NCBI RefSeq assembly: GCF_023100905.1
Contig: NZ_CP064686.1
Coordinates: forward strand, 558,001-622,000
Length of the DNA stretch: 64,000 nt
Origin: Bradyrhizobium sp. 4
GTDB taxonomy: Bacteria > Pseudomonadota > Alphaproteobacteria > Rhizobiales > Xanthobacteraceae
Direction of reading: 5' to 3'
Under the pieces are notes generated by a model, which saw only the letters and a program-made list of their open reading frames with translations, ran no database searches and had not been told where the DNA came from. The position numbers and the translations under genes were made by a program. Shown piece after piece: positions 33,772 through 43,151 of this stretch (position 1 is its first letter; each line of letters begins with the position of its first letter).

Positions 33772-34062
33772 ATGACAAGCATCAAACCCGCCATTGCCGC
33801 CCTCGTCACCATCGGGCTGCTTGCCACGCCGTTCGCGGCTGAAGCCAAGAAGCACCGGTCAAGCCGATCTTACAGCACCGGCGTGGTGGCTCCGAATTAT
33901 GGGAGCGCCGGATCGTTGGCAGCACAGCCCAGAGCCTACGGGTCCAGCGGACAGTCGGTCGGGACGGTCACGGCGCCATCGATCGGCACGTATAATTGGC
34001 CGTCCGTCGGCGTGACCAACGCAGTCCCGACCTGGAACAACACCAACCCGCCCATCCGATAG
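33772..34062 (+). CDS. Small exported protein with VGTVTAPS...PTWNNTNP motif (paralogue 1)
   Basis: This encodes 96 residues. An N-terminal signal peptide (PAIAALVTIGLLATPFAAEA) is followed by a basic region and a conserved C-terminal block that reads GSSGQSVGTVTAPSIGTYN, then WPSVGVTNAVPTWNN and TNP. The same block is found in the product at 34910, and even the sequence around the start codon (GATCAGCCATGACA) is shared. So the two arose by local duplication. The mature proteins are short, Gly/Thr/Ser-rich and without Cys. I do not recognise the family. Confidence 0.8.
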   Translation: MTSIKPAIAALVTIGLLATPFAAEAKKHRSSRSYSTGVVAPNYGSAGSLAAQPRAYGSSGQSVGTVTAPSIGTYNWPSVGVTNAVPTWNNTNPPIR

Positions 34063-34195
34063 GCGCGCCTGTCCGGCGAGCCAATGCCGGTCAACCTGCG
34101 CCGGTCGCAAGGCCAGAGAAGATCAAGCGCGACCAGCAATGATCATGGCGGTGGCCCAGGCATTTCGGATCGTTCAGGGACAGCGCAGCCCGATC

Positions 34196-34405
34196 CTAAA
34201 TTCCCCGACCGACCTGTTGGCCGATCACGCAGCGCCATCCGGCGAGGCGCTCGGCTGGATGCTGGTTCATCCATTCGGCGAGCTGTGGCGCACCCATCAG
34301 GCACGATTGCATCGAGACGTCGGCGAAGTCGGATGTGGTGACGGTTTGCTCATGACAGTTCGCTGGAGAGGCGAGGTTGCAGAGCACGGCAATGATCTTG
34401 ATCAC
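34196..34405 (-). CDS. Small Cys-containing protein (69 aa), micro-ORF pair member 2
   Basis: This encodes 69 residues with a GTG start preceded by GGAGGAA (34413-34419) nine bases upstream. Its start overlaps the stop of the 54-residue gene at 34402 (GTGA), so both are likely expressed together. The peptide has four Cys (in CNLASPANCHEQ, MQSCLMG and WRCVIG), a MIKIIAVL hydrophobic N terminus and an AEWMNQHP motif. I believe similar small proteins occur in Bradyrhizobium; function unknown. Confidence 0.6.
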   Translation of the reverse strand: MIKIIAVLCNLASPANCHEQTVTTSDFADVSMQSCLMGAPQLAEWMNQHPAERLAGWRCVIGQQVGRGI

Positions 34406-34566
34406 GCGAGGTTTCCTCCGTCGCTGCGACGCGCGCAGGCTCCGCTCGATCGTTCGCCTACCGGATCAGCCGGCGGGAAGATGCTGTCGTAGATCGCGCG
34501 CGCTTCCTGGATGAGGCGAATGCGCTCGCGCTCGGATTTCGAGATAAACTCAATAACCTGGCCCAT
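34402..34566 (-). CDS. Small charged protein (54 aa), micro-ORF pair member 1
   Basis: This encodes 54 residues beginning MGQVIEFISKSERERIRLIQ, mostly helical and charged, then AIYDSIFPPADPV and a basic tail. The ATG has GGAG six bases upstream. Its TGA overlaps the GTG of the following 69-residue gene. It is too short to be noticed in length-filtered gene calls. The two genes lie on the strand opposite to, and between, the duplicated exported-protein genes. Function unknown. Confidence 0.6.
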   Translation of the reverse strand: MGQVIEFISKSERERIRLIQEARAIYDSIFPPADPVGERSSGACARRSDGGNLA

Positions 34567-34909
34567 GTCGGCTCCAATAGATCCTCAATCCATCATCACA
34601 TGATGGAAATCATTTCATGCGGATGTGGGGTGCCGGCTTCGGCTTTGCAGCCGTGCGGGCGGTCACGAGGGATAAAAAGCCCGTGAGTATTCCGTTCCTG
34701 AAGTGGACCGGGATACCTTCAGCGATGCGCCGGTCTCACGACGCATCTGTTCGGCCGGGATCGCTTCGCAGCTTCGTGATGACGTGTTGAGCTCTGCGGT
34801 GTGAGGGCATTGCGGCACATTTTCTCGCGCGCGGAGTTGTAAGATCACTCAGTGCACGTGCGCCTGACGAACGGCATTGCGATTGAGAGACCGCCCGAAA
34901 GGATCAGCC
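34567..34909. other. Intergenic region upstream of the second small exported protein gene
   Basis: It includes ATCATCACATGATG (an inverted repeat near 34599) and no convincing gene. A 61-residue minus-strand frame at 34663-34848 has no ribosome site and no coding character. Confidence 0.5.
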
Positions 34910-35179
34910 ATGACAACAACGAAACGCCCCATTGCTGCACTCATTGCTCTCGGATTGGCCGCAGCGCCACTCGCTGTCAACGCACAGACGTCGGCGACAG
35001 GTACACCAGGCAGCACGAGCGGACGCACCGGAGCGCCGGTACAGCAAGGAACTATCGGAAGTTCCGGGCAGACCGTCGGCACCGTGACGGCGCCGTCGGT
35101 CGGAACGTCCAACCAGCCCTCCGTCGGCGTAACAAACTCAGTCCCCACCTGGAACAACACGAATCCTCGAACGAAGTAG
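34910..35179 (+). CDS. Small exported protein with VGTVTAPS...PTWNNTNP motif (paralogue 2)
   Basis: This encodes 89 residues. A signal peptide (PIAALIALGLAAAPLAVNA) is followed by a Thr/Gly/Ser-rich region and the block GSSGQTVGTVTAPSVGTSN, then QPSVGVTNSVPTWNN. It shares with the paralogue at 33772 the block, the length and the sequence around the start codon. The ATG has AAAGGA eight bases upstream. It is 18 bp from the convergent dipeptide ABC operon. The function is unknown. Confidence 0.8.
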   Translation: MTTTKRPIAALIALGLAAAPLAVNAQTSATGTPGSTSGRTGAPVQQGTIGSSGQTVGTVTAPSVGTSNQPSVGVTNSVPTWNNTNPRTK

Positions 35180-35197
35180 AAATCGGGATCAGCTGAC

Positions 35198-36817
<1,620 letters not shown>

Positions 36818-36819
36818 GA

Positions 36820-37659
36820 TCAGCGGCCCTCCCGTGACAGCCGCGGATTGAGCGCGTCGTTGAGGCCTTCGCCGATCAAATTGAGGCCGAGCACCGAGAT
36901 CAGGATCGCGACGCCGGGAAATACGGTGATCCACCAGGCCTGGCGGATCACGGTACGGCCGGCACCGACCATGTAGCCCCAGGAGATCAGATTGGGATCG
37001 CCGAGGCCGAGGAACGCCAGCGAGGATTCCAGCAGGATCGCGGTCGCCACCATCAGCGAGGCCAGCACGATCACCGGCGACAACGTGTTCGGCAGGATTT
37101 CGCGCAGGATGATCCAGGTGTTGCTCTGGCCCGTGACCACCGCGGCCTGGACGTACTCCCGCGTGCGCAACGACAGCACCTCGCCGCGGACGAGGCGCGC
37201 GACCGGCGGCCAGCTTACCAGCGCGATCGAGGCGACGATCGAATAGATCGAGGGCTGCAGGATCGCGACCAGCACGATCGCGAGCGCAAAGCTCGGAATG
37301 GTCTGGAAGAACTCGGTGAAGCGCATCAGGGCGTCGTCGACCCTGCCGCCAAAATAGCCGGCCATGGCGCCGATGGGAACGCCGACGACCAGCGCCACCA
37401 AGGTGGAGACCATGCCGACGAGCAGCGAGACGCGTGCGCCAAAGATCATTCCCGCGAACACGTCGCGGCCGAGTGCATCGGTGCCGAGCGGCACGGTCGC
37501 GAGCGTGAACGGCGGCAGGAACGGCCGCTGCACCATGCGCCAGGGCGAGTTCGGGAACAGCATCGGACCAAACAACGCGACCGAGATCGCAAGGAGCAGG
37601 ATGATGAGCCCGATGACGCCGCTCGGGCTCCTCAGCATCGATTTCCAGAACTGGTTCAT
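36820..37659 (-). CDS. Dipeptide/oligopeptide ABC transporter permease (DppC type)
   Basis: This encodes 279 residues. Six hydrophobic helices are predicted, with the conserved EAA-type loop, REILPNTLSPVIVLASL, and the N-terminal TDALGRDVFAGMIFGARVSL motif typical of DppC/OppC. Its stop is two bases before the ATPase gene start, and its start overlaps the stop of the partner permease gene (ATGA). It forms the membrane channel with that permease. Confidence 0.95.
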   Translation of the reverse strand: MNQFWKSMLRSPSGVIGLIILLLAISVALFGPMLFPNSPWRMVQRPFLPPFTLATVPLGTDALGRDVFAGMIFGARVSLLVGMVSTLVALVVGVPIGAMAGYFGGRVDDALMRFTEFFQTIPSFALAIVLVAILQPSIYSIVASIALVSWPPVARLVRGEVLSLRTREYVQAAVVTGQSNTWIILREILPNTLSPVIVLASLMVATAILLESSLAFLGLGDPNLISWGYMVGAGRTVIRQAWWITVFPGVAILISVLGLNLIGEGLNDALNPRLSREGR

Positions 37660-38627
37660 GTGGTGAATTCGATGCGCGGGTCGACCAGGCGATAAACCAG
37701 GTCGGTGATGAGGTTGAAGATCAGGACCATGGCGGAGCAGATCACGAAGACGCCGAGCAGCAGATTGTAGTCGCGCTGGAGCAGGGCGTCGTACATCAGG
37801 CGTCCGATGCCGGGCCAGGCGAACACGGTCTCGGTGATGACGGCGCCGCCGATCAGGGTGCCAGAGTGGACGCCGGCGAGCGTCACGACGGGGAGCAGCG
37901 CGTTGCGCAGGACGTGGCGACGCTGGATCACGGCATCGGAGAGGCCTTTGGCGCGCGCGGTCTTGACGAAGTCGAGACGCTTCACCTCCAGCATCGAGGC
38001 GCGCGTCATGCGGGTGTAGGTCGCCATAAAGAACAGGCCGAGCGTCATCGCCGGCATGATCAGGTGCTTTGCCACATCGACGGCATGAGCGAAGCCGGTG
38101 AAGTTGGCGCCGACGGTCTCGTAGCCGAAGCTCGGCAGCCAATCCATGGTGACCGAAAACAGCAGGATGCTCATGAGCGCCACCCAGAAGATCGGCATTG
38201 CGTAGAATATCAGGGCAAAGACGGTGATCGCGGTGTCGAGAAAGGTTCCGGCAAAGCGCGCGGCGAAGGTGCCGAAGAGAATGCCGAGTACGAGCGAGAT
38301 CGCAAACGCCGTCAGCGTCAGCAGCAATGTCGCGGGCAGTCGTTCGCCGATCAGCTTCGCGACCGGTGCCTGCTGGCGGAACGAGAAGCCGAGGTCGAGG
38401 GTAGCAATGCCCTTGACGTAGATGAAGAGCTGCTCAGGCAGCGGCTTGTCCAGACCGAACTTCTCCCTGAGCTGCTGGACGAAGATCTGGTCGCTGGCGC
38501 CCGCCTCGCCCGCCATCACGACGGCGGGATCGCCGGGCGCGAGCCGGATCAGGAAGAAATTGAGGACGACGATCGCAAGCAGGACGATCACGCCCTTCGC
38601 GATACGCTGAGCGACAAAGGAGAGCAT
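37656..38627 (-). CDS. Dipeptide/oligopeptide ABC transporter permease (DppB type)
   Basis: This encodes 323 residues. The N-terminal RIAKGVIVLLAIVVLNFFLIRLAPGDP and the C-terminal EAA loop HVLRNALLPVVTLAGVHSG are typical of DppB/OppB. A large periplasmic segment (about 35-100) is expected for this type. It is separated from the binding-protein gene by 91 bp that include a palindromic repeat. Confidence 0.95.
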   Translation of the reverse strand: MLSFVAQRIAKGVIVLLAIVVLNFFLIRLAPGDPAVVMAGEAGASDQIFVQQLREKFGLDKPLPEQLFIYVKGIATLDLGFSFRQQAPVAKLIGERLPATLLLTLTAFAISLVLGILFGTFAARFAGTFLDTAITVFALIFYAMPIFWVALMSILLFSVTMDWLPSFGYETVGANFTGFAHAVDVAKHLIMPAMTLGLFFMATYTRMTRASMLEVKRLDFVKTARAKGLSDAVIQRRHVLRNALLPVVTLAGVHSGTLIGGAVITETVFAWPGIGRLMYDALLQRDYNLLLGVFVICSAMVLIFNLITDLVYRLVDPRIEFTT

Positions 38628-38676
38628 CTAGAGGATCATATCGGTGACGTGACCTGGAGCGACAGAGATGGAGCGA

Positions 38677-38706
38677 TCACCTCTCCCCGCGAGCGGGGAG
38701 AGGTGA
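38677..38706. repeat. CTCTCCCCGC palindrome, copy 1
   Basis: A perfect 14-bp inverted repeat (38677-38690 and 38693-38706) with a two-base spacer. Related copies are at 44601-44626 and 63912-63937. It sits between two genes of one operon and could form an RNA hairpin that stabilises or separates their messages. Confidence 0.8.
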
Positions 38707-38718
38707 CGGAGGCAGCCC

Positions 38719-40269
38719 TCACTTGTCCAGCCATGCATCCTTGAAGCCGTCATTGACGCCGATGCCGGTCGTGATCAGGTTCTTGACCTTGCAGCGCATG
38801 ATGGTCGGGAATTGCAGCTCGAGCATCCAGGCCACCGGCACGTCCTCGACCAGGATCTTCTGCGCCTTCTCGTAGATCTCCTTGCGCTTGGAGTCGGGCG
38901 TCGCCACCGCGCCGTCGGCGAACAGCTTGTCGATTTCCGGGTTGGAGTAACCCTCGACGTTGTTGAACACCTGGCCCTTGGCGATGGCGCTGGAGACGTA
39001 GTTGCGACCGACGCCGAGGGCCGGATCGCCGTACTGGTAGAGATAGGTGAAGGCAATGTCGTAGTCCCAGTCGCCGATCTTCTGGTTGCCGCCGGCGACG
39101 TCAGTGGCGATGGTCTCGATGTTCATGCCGACGTCCTGGAGGTTCTGCTTCACGGCTTCACCCCAGCGCTGCCAGGTCTCGCCATAGGCGAGCGGCAGAA
39201 GGCGGATCTTCTCGCCCTTGTAGCCGGCTTCCTTCAGCAGCGCCTTGGCCTTGGCGGGATCGTAAGGGTATTTCGGCACGTCGTCGGTGTAGTATTTGAT
39301 GGTCGAGGCCGACGGGCCGGTTGCGACCTTGCCGAGCCCGTTCCAGATCACGTCCTTGGCGAAGTCGCGGTCGATCGCAAACATGACCGCCTGCCGCACC
39401 CGCTTGTCGGCGAGCGGACCCTGGCGATTGTTGAGCCACAGCCAGGCCAGCGGCGAGAAGAACTCCCAGCCGGCGCCGGTGACGCAGGTGTCCTTCAGCT
39501 TGGACAGCCGCGGCACGTCGAAATTCTCGACCGAGCCGCCGGGCAGCACGTCGACCTTGCCGGTCTCATACGCCACCGAGCGCGCCGCGGCATCGGGAAT
39601 GATCTGCCAGTAGATCTCGTCGAGATAGGGCTTGCCCTTCTCGCAATAGTTCGGGTTCTTGACCAGGCGGATGAATGAGCCCTTCTGCCATTCCTTGAAC
39701 ATGAAGGGGCCGGTGCCGACGGGGGCGTTGTTGTAGGGATTGGTCTTCCAGTCGGTGCCTTCATAAAGATGCTTCGGCACCATCGGCATCGAGCCGACCT
39801 CGAAGATGCCGAGGAACGGGCCGAACGGCTGCTTCAGAGTGAACACCACCGTGTAGTCGTCGGGAGCCTCGACCTTGTCGACCTGCGCCAGATTGTTGCG
39901 GGCGCGCGCGTGGGTCTGTTTCAGCATCTCGAGCGAGAACAGCACGTCGGCGGCGGTGAAGGGCTTGCCGTCATGCCACGTCACGCCCTTCCTGAGCTTG
40001 AATGTGTAGGTTTTTGCGTCCTCGCTGACACTCCAGCTCTCGGCGAGCTCCGGCTGCGGTTCGAGCTTGGGGCTGTAGCGAAGCAGGCCTTCGAAAATGT
40101 TGCCCGACACCATCTGCACCGGGCCGTTCTGGACCATTGCCAGCATCAGGCCGGGCGGCTCGGGCTGAATCACGGCATTGATCGCTCCACCCGCTTTCGG
40201 CTCTTGCGCCAGTGCCGGGGCCGCGAGACCACAAGCCAGGAGGACACCAAGCAACACTCGTTTTGACAT
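38719..40269 (-). CDS. Dipeptide/oligopeptide-type periplasmic binding protein (SBP_bac_5)
   Basis: This encodes 516 residues with a Sec signal peptide (VLLGVLLACGLAAPALAQ). Family signatures are SWSVSEDAKTYTFKLRKGVTWHDGKPFTA, VGTGPFMFKEW and DKRVRQAVMFAIDRD. It delivers ligand to the permeases encoded downstream. The operon is probably transcribed from a promoter in the 218-bp gap to 40488. Ligands in this family include peptides, nickel chelates and others, so the substrate is open. Confidence 0.95.
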   Translation of the reverse strand: MSKRVLLGVLLACGLAAPALAQEPKAGGAINAVIQPEPPGLMLAMVQNGPVQMVSGNIFEGLLRYSPKLEPQPELAESWSVSEDAKTYTFKLRKGVTWHDGKPFTAADVLFSLEMLKQTHARARNNLAQVDKVEAPDDYTVVFTLKQPFGPFLGIFEVGSMPMVPKHLYEGTDWKTNPYNNAPVGTGPFMFKEWQKGSFIRLVKNPNYCEKGKPYLDEIYWQIIPDAAARSVAYETGKVDVLPGGSVENFDVPRLSKLKDTCVTGAGWEFFSPLAWLWLNNRQGPLADKRVRQAVMFAIDRDFAKDVIWNGLGKVATGPSASTIKYYTDDVPKYPYDPAKAKALLKEAGYKGEKIRLLPLAYGETWQRWGEAVKQNLQDVGMNIETIATDVAGGNQKIGDWDYDIAFTYLYQYGDPALGVGRNYVSSAIAKGQVFNNVEGYSNPEIDKLFADGAVATPDSKRKEIYEKAQKILVEDVPVAWMLELQFPTIMRCKVKNLITTGIGVNDGFKDAWLDK

Positions 40270-40487
40270 GTCGTATCTTTCTCAAGCGAGACCAGCCGCA
40301 AACGCTTCGCACGTCATGGCGCGCAAAGCTATGGCCGGCCCATCCCAGTCCCCATCCGGGATCGAGGCTCACACAGTCTCGTTCGGCGCCGCAAGATGAA
40401 AGTCTCGACAGTGTTCGCACAAAAAATGTACAGCGCGTCCTGTTATGGCATTTGACGGCCAAGCCGGCGCCGCCGCGCCGCACGGCT

Positions 40488-40799
40488 TCAGGAGGGCCGC
40501 AGCACCCGTTGCAACTCGGCAAGCGCATCCGGGAGTTGCTCCCGGTGCGCGATGTCGTCCTTGGGGATGGCTGCGACACTGCCCGCGAGCTCGCGCAGGA
40601 TTCCGGCGAGCAGGCCGAAATTGAGGTGCAGGTGCACCGATTTGCGTTCCTCCGCCGTCCCCGGATGCTGCAGCACCAGCGCAACGCCGCTGCCGTCGAG
40701 GCGAGCCTCGAACCGCGATGAATGCCCGAAGGTGCCGACATAGAACTTGTCGGGATATTCGAGCGCGATCTCTGCCTTGTCGGGAACCGGCTTGGACAT
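40488..40799 (-). CDS. Hypothetical protein, possibly co-controlled with irr
   Basis: This encodes 103 residues without a signal peptide or membrane segment, with alternating strand/helix character (EIALEYPDKFYVGTFGH, then VHLHLNFGLLAGILREL). I do not recognise a family. It is divergent from the irr gene; the FixK/FNR-type box at 40884-40897 is 85 bp from its start and 80 bp from the irr start, so the box could serve either gene. That proximity hints at a role in low-oxygen or iron/heme physiology, but this is inference. Confidence 0.65.
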   Translation of the reverse strand: MSKPVPDKAEIALEYPDKFYVGTFGHSSRFEARLDGSGVALVLQHPGTAEERKSVHLHLNFGLLAGILRELAGSVAAIPKDDIAHREQLPDALAELQRVLRPS

Positions 40800-40883
40800 G
40801 CGAGCCTCATTGATGTCAGGCTATTCTGGCCGGGAATAAACTCGGCCGCCTTGCGATAGGTCAGAGGCGGGCTCGTTCCGGAT

Positions 40884-40897
40884 TTGATCGGGATCAA
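40884..40897. promoter_or_regulatory. FixK/FNR-type box between irr and a hypothetical gene
   Basis: TTGATCGGGATCAA matches TTGAT-N4-ATCAA perfectly. It lies about 80 bp upstream of the irr start and about 85 bp upstream of the divergent hypothetical gene, at a usable distance for both. Confidence 0.75.
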
Positions 40898-40976
40898 AGC
40901 CGGGCTGCCGCTTCTGCGATCTGATGGCAGGACGCGTGAAGCCCCGCGTGCCCGGTCAACTGCGAGTGCATCGGCG

Positions 40977-41459
40977 ATGAACGTCCATTCCACCCCACCC
41001 GAAGCGGATTCAGACGATATCGCCATCTCCTTCGCGGACGAGGCGTCGGCACGTTGCGCGCAACTGCTCGGCGATGCCGGCCTCAGGCTGACGCGCCACC
41101 GTCTGGCGCTTGGTCAAATGCTGTTCCTCTGCCCCCATCGTCATGTGACAGCGGAGGGGCTTTATGAAGAAGCGACGGCCGCCAATCTGCGGCTGTCGCT
41201 TGCGACCGTCTACAACACGCTGAACCAGTTCACCGAAGCCGGCCTGTTGCGCCGGATCGCGGCCGACGGCATCAAGTCGTTCTTCGACACCGATACGTCC
41301 GTGCATCCGCATTTCTACCTCGAAGGCGAGGATGTGCTGGTCGACGTCACCGACCGCCTGACCTTCACCAGGATACCCGGGGCGCTTCCGGGCCACGAGA
41401 TCGCGCGGCTCGACGTCGTCGTCCATCTGCGCCGGAAGCGCGACGCAGACCCGGCATGA
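40977..41459 (+). CDS. irr: Iron response regulator Irr (Fur superfamily), second type
   Basis: This 160-residue Fur-family protein has the Irr hallmarks: GLRLTRHRLALGQMLF, TAEGLYEEATAANLRLSLATVYNTLNQFTEAGLLRRI and FFDTDTSVHPHFYLEGED. In the well-studied Irr the heme-related motif is three consecutive His; here it reads HPH (110-112), with the middle His replaced. The N-terminal GCPWHD heme motif is also absent, although a CP pair occurs at 52-53. The start at 40977 is chosen because the frame upstream runs into the FixK-like box. Irr represses heme synthesis under iron limitation. Its position matches the second Irr gene I remember from B. diazoefficiens (blr1216). Confidence 0.88.
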   Translation: MNVHSTPPEADSDDIAISFADEASARCAQLLGDAGLRLTRHRLALGQMLFLCPHRHVTAEGLYEEATAANLRLSLATVYNTLNQFTEAGLLRRIAADGIKSFFDTDTSVHPHFYLEGEDVLVDVTDRLTFTRIPGALPGHEIARLDVVVHLRRKRDADPA

Positions 41460-41466
41460 GGATCGT

Positions 41467-43017
41467 CTAGCGCAAGCCCGCCCGCCGAAATCCTTCCAGA
41501 TAGTGCTCGCGGTCGGCCTCGTTGGCCCACGGCAATTGCGTCGCGATCCAGTGCAACGAGATGTTGGGCTGGGTGCGGCGGAGCTCGCCCAGCGCCATCT
41601 CCGCAACCATGCCGTCGCCGGTCATACCGGCAGAAACCGCCAGCACGCGGTAGGCGCCGGTGAGGTCGCCGCGGTGGCGGATCGCCTCGCGCGCGAGCGC
41701 GATGGCCTCGCCATAGCGCCGCTCGGTGAAGCGGGCATAGCCGGCGATGCCATGATAGATCGCCAGGGATGGATCGCGCGGCGAGAGCCGCATTGCCCTC
41801 TGCGCTGCCTCGAATGAATCCTTCGGTCGCCCGGCATAGGACAGCGCCAGTGCGTAATAGCCCTGCGCCAGCGAGAAGTTTGGATTGAGCGCGAGCGCCT
41901 GCTCGAACTCGGACAGTGCGTCTGCAAGCCTTCGCGTCGAGAAGTAGACGCTGCCGAGCGCGGCGTGCGCCCAGGCATCCTCGTGGTCGCAGCGCACCGC
42001 GGCGAGCGCGGCGACTTCCGCCACCGGCGCCACCAGCGCAAGCTCGGCCCAGCCGAGATGCACGCCGAACATGTGGTTCGCCGCGAGCACCGACAGCGCC
42101 TGACCGTAGTTCGGGTCGATCCCGATCGCGCGTTCCAGCAGCACCCGTGCGGTCTCGTGATCCCGCCGCGTCACGCGCCAGTAATGCGATAGCGCCCGCA
42201 TCAGGAGATCCCAGGCATCCAGGCTCGCGGGGGGCTTGCGATGGGCGCGAAAACTTTCCGCAGCATGAATCTGCGGCTCGATCGCCGCGGCGATCGCGTT
42301 GGTGATTTCGTCCTGCACGGCGAACACGTCGACCAGCTCGCGGTCGTAGCGTTCGGCCCAGAGATGGCTGCCGGTCGTGGCGTCGTTGAGCTGAGCGGTG
42401 ATGCGCACCCGGTTGTCCGACTTGCGCACGCTGCCTTCGACGACGTAGCGGACGCCCAGTTCCTCGGCGATCTGCCGGATGTGGACCGCGCGGCCCTTGT
42501 AGGTGAAGGACGAGTTGCGGGCGATCACCATGAACCAGCGCTGCTTCGACAGCGCGGTTAGGATGTCCTCGCTGATGCCGTCGCCGAAATAGTCCTGTGC
42601 GGGATCGCCGCTCATGTTCTCGAAAGCGAGCACCGCGACCGCCGGACGGTCCGCCTGGGCGCGCGGCAGAACAGCGACGGGTTGCGCAGGCGCCGTCGCG
42701 GCTGCCACTTCTTCCCGGACTTCGCCGACGAAACGAAAGCCCTTGCGCGGAATGGTCTTGATCAGCCGCTGGCTCGCACCGTCGTCGCCGAGCGCCTTGC
42801 GCGCGGCGTTGATCCGGCTGTTCAGGGCGGAATCAGAGATGATCCGATCGCTCCAGATCTGGCTGATCAGGTCATCCTTGCTGACCACACGGGTGCGCTG
42901 CGCCACCAGATAGAGCAGGAGATCGAACACCTGCGGCTGCAACGGCACGGCGGCGCCGCTGCAGGTGAGTTCCCGCAGGTCGCCGTCGAGCACGTTGTTT
43001 TCAAAGCGAAATCGCAC
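41467..43017 (-). CDS. Winged-helix regulator with TolB-like domain and TPR region (paralogue A)
   Basis: This encodes 516 residues. The N-terminal OmpR/CadC-type winged helix (about 1-100) ends in LIKTIPRKGFRFVGEV. A TolB-like domain follows, with FENMSGDPAQDYFGDGISED and VRYVVEGSVRKSDNRVRIT and AQLNDATTGSHLWAERYDRE (about 130-250), then about 250 residues of TPR-type repeats (HYWRVTRRDHETARVLLERA, FSLAQGYYALALSYAGRP). Such proteins are one-component regulators related to adenylate cyclase accessory proteins. A close paralogue is at 44635. It is divergent from the MddA-like gene, and a 22-bp tandem repeat lies in the gap. Confidence 0.9.
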   Translation of the reverse strand: MRFRFENNVLDGDLRELTCSGAAVPLQPQVFDLLLYLVAQRTRVVSKDDLISQIWSDRIISDSALNSRINAARKALGDDGASQRLIKTIPRKGFRFVGEVREEVAAATAPAQPVAVLPRAQADRPAVAVLAFENMSGDPAQDYFGDGISEDILTALSKQRWFMVIARNSSFTYKGRAVHIRQIAEELGVRYVVEGSVRKSDNRVRITAQLNDATTGSHLWAERYDRELVDVFAVQDEITNAIAAAIEPQIHAAESFRAHRKPPASLDAWDLLMRALSHYWRVTRRDHETARVLLERAIGIDPNYGQALSVLAANHMFGVHLGWAELALVAPVAEVAALAAVRCDHEDAWAHAALGSVYFSTRRLADALSEFEQALALNPNFSLAQGYYALALSYAGRPKDSFEAAQRAMRLSPRDPSLAIYHGIAGYARFTERRYGEAIALAREAIRHRGDLTGAYRVLAVSAGMTGDGMVAEMALGELRRTQPNISLHWIATQLPWANEADREHYLEGFRRAGLR

Positions 43018-43023
43018 GTTTCT

Positions 43024-43067
43024 GTCGTCTCAAGCAAAAATCAAAGTCGTCTCAGGCGAAAATCAAC
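43024..43067. promoter_or_regulatory. 22-bp tandem direct repeat, candidate operator
   Basis: Two 22-bp units, 43024-43045 and 43046-43067, share GTCGTCTCA(A/G)GC(A/G)AAAATCAA. Each unit is two helical turns, so proteins would bind the same face. An inverted CTTGAGAC (43081-43088) mirrors GTCTCAAG. The array lies between regulator A and the MddA-like gene, and a related CCTCAAGGCAACATC occurs upstream of paralogue B at 46209-46223. Confidence 0.5.
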
Positions 43068-43151
43068 CGTCCGCGAAAGTCTTGAGACCTCCGGTGCGGC
43101 ATGGTGCAGCGACCAATGAAGTGTCGGCGTTTTGGCACAACGGAGCTGTTT

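Noticed and set aside
34663..34848. 61-residue minus-strand frame
   Set aside because: No ribosome site, no recognisable content, within a promoter-sized gap.
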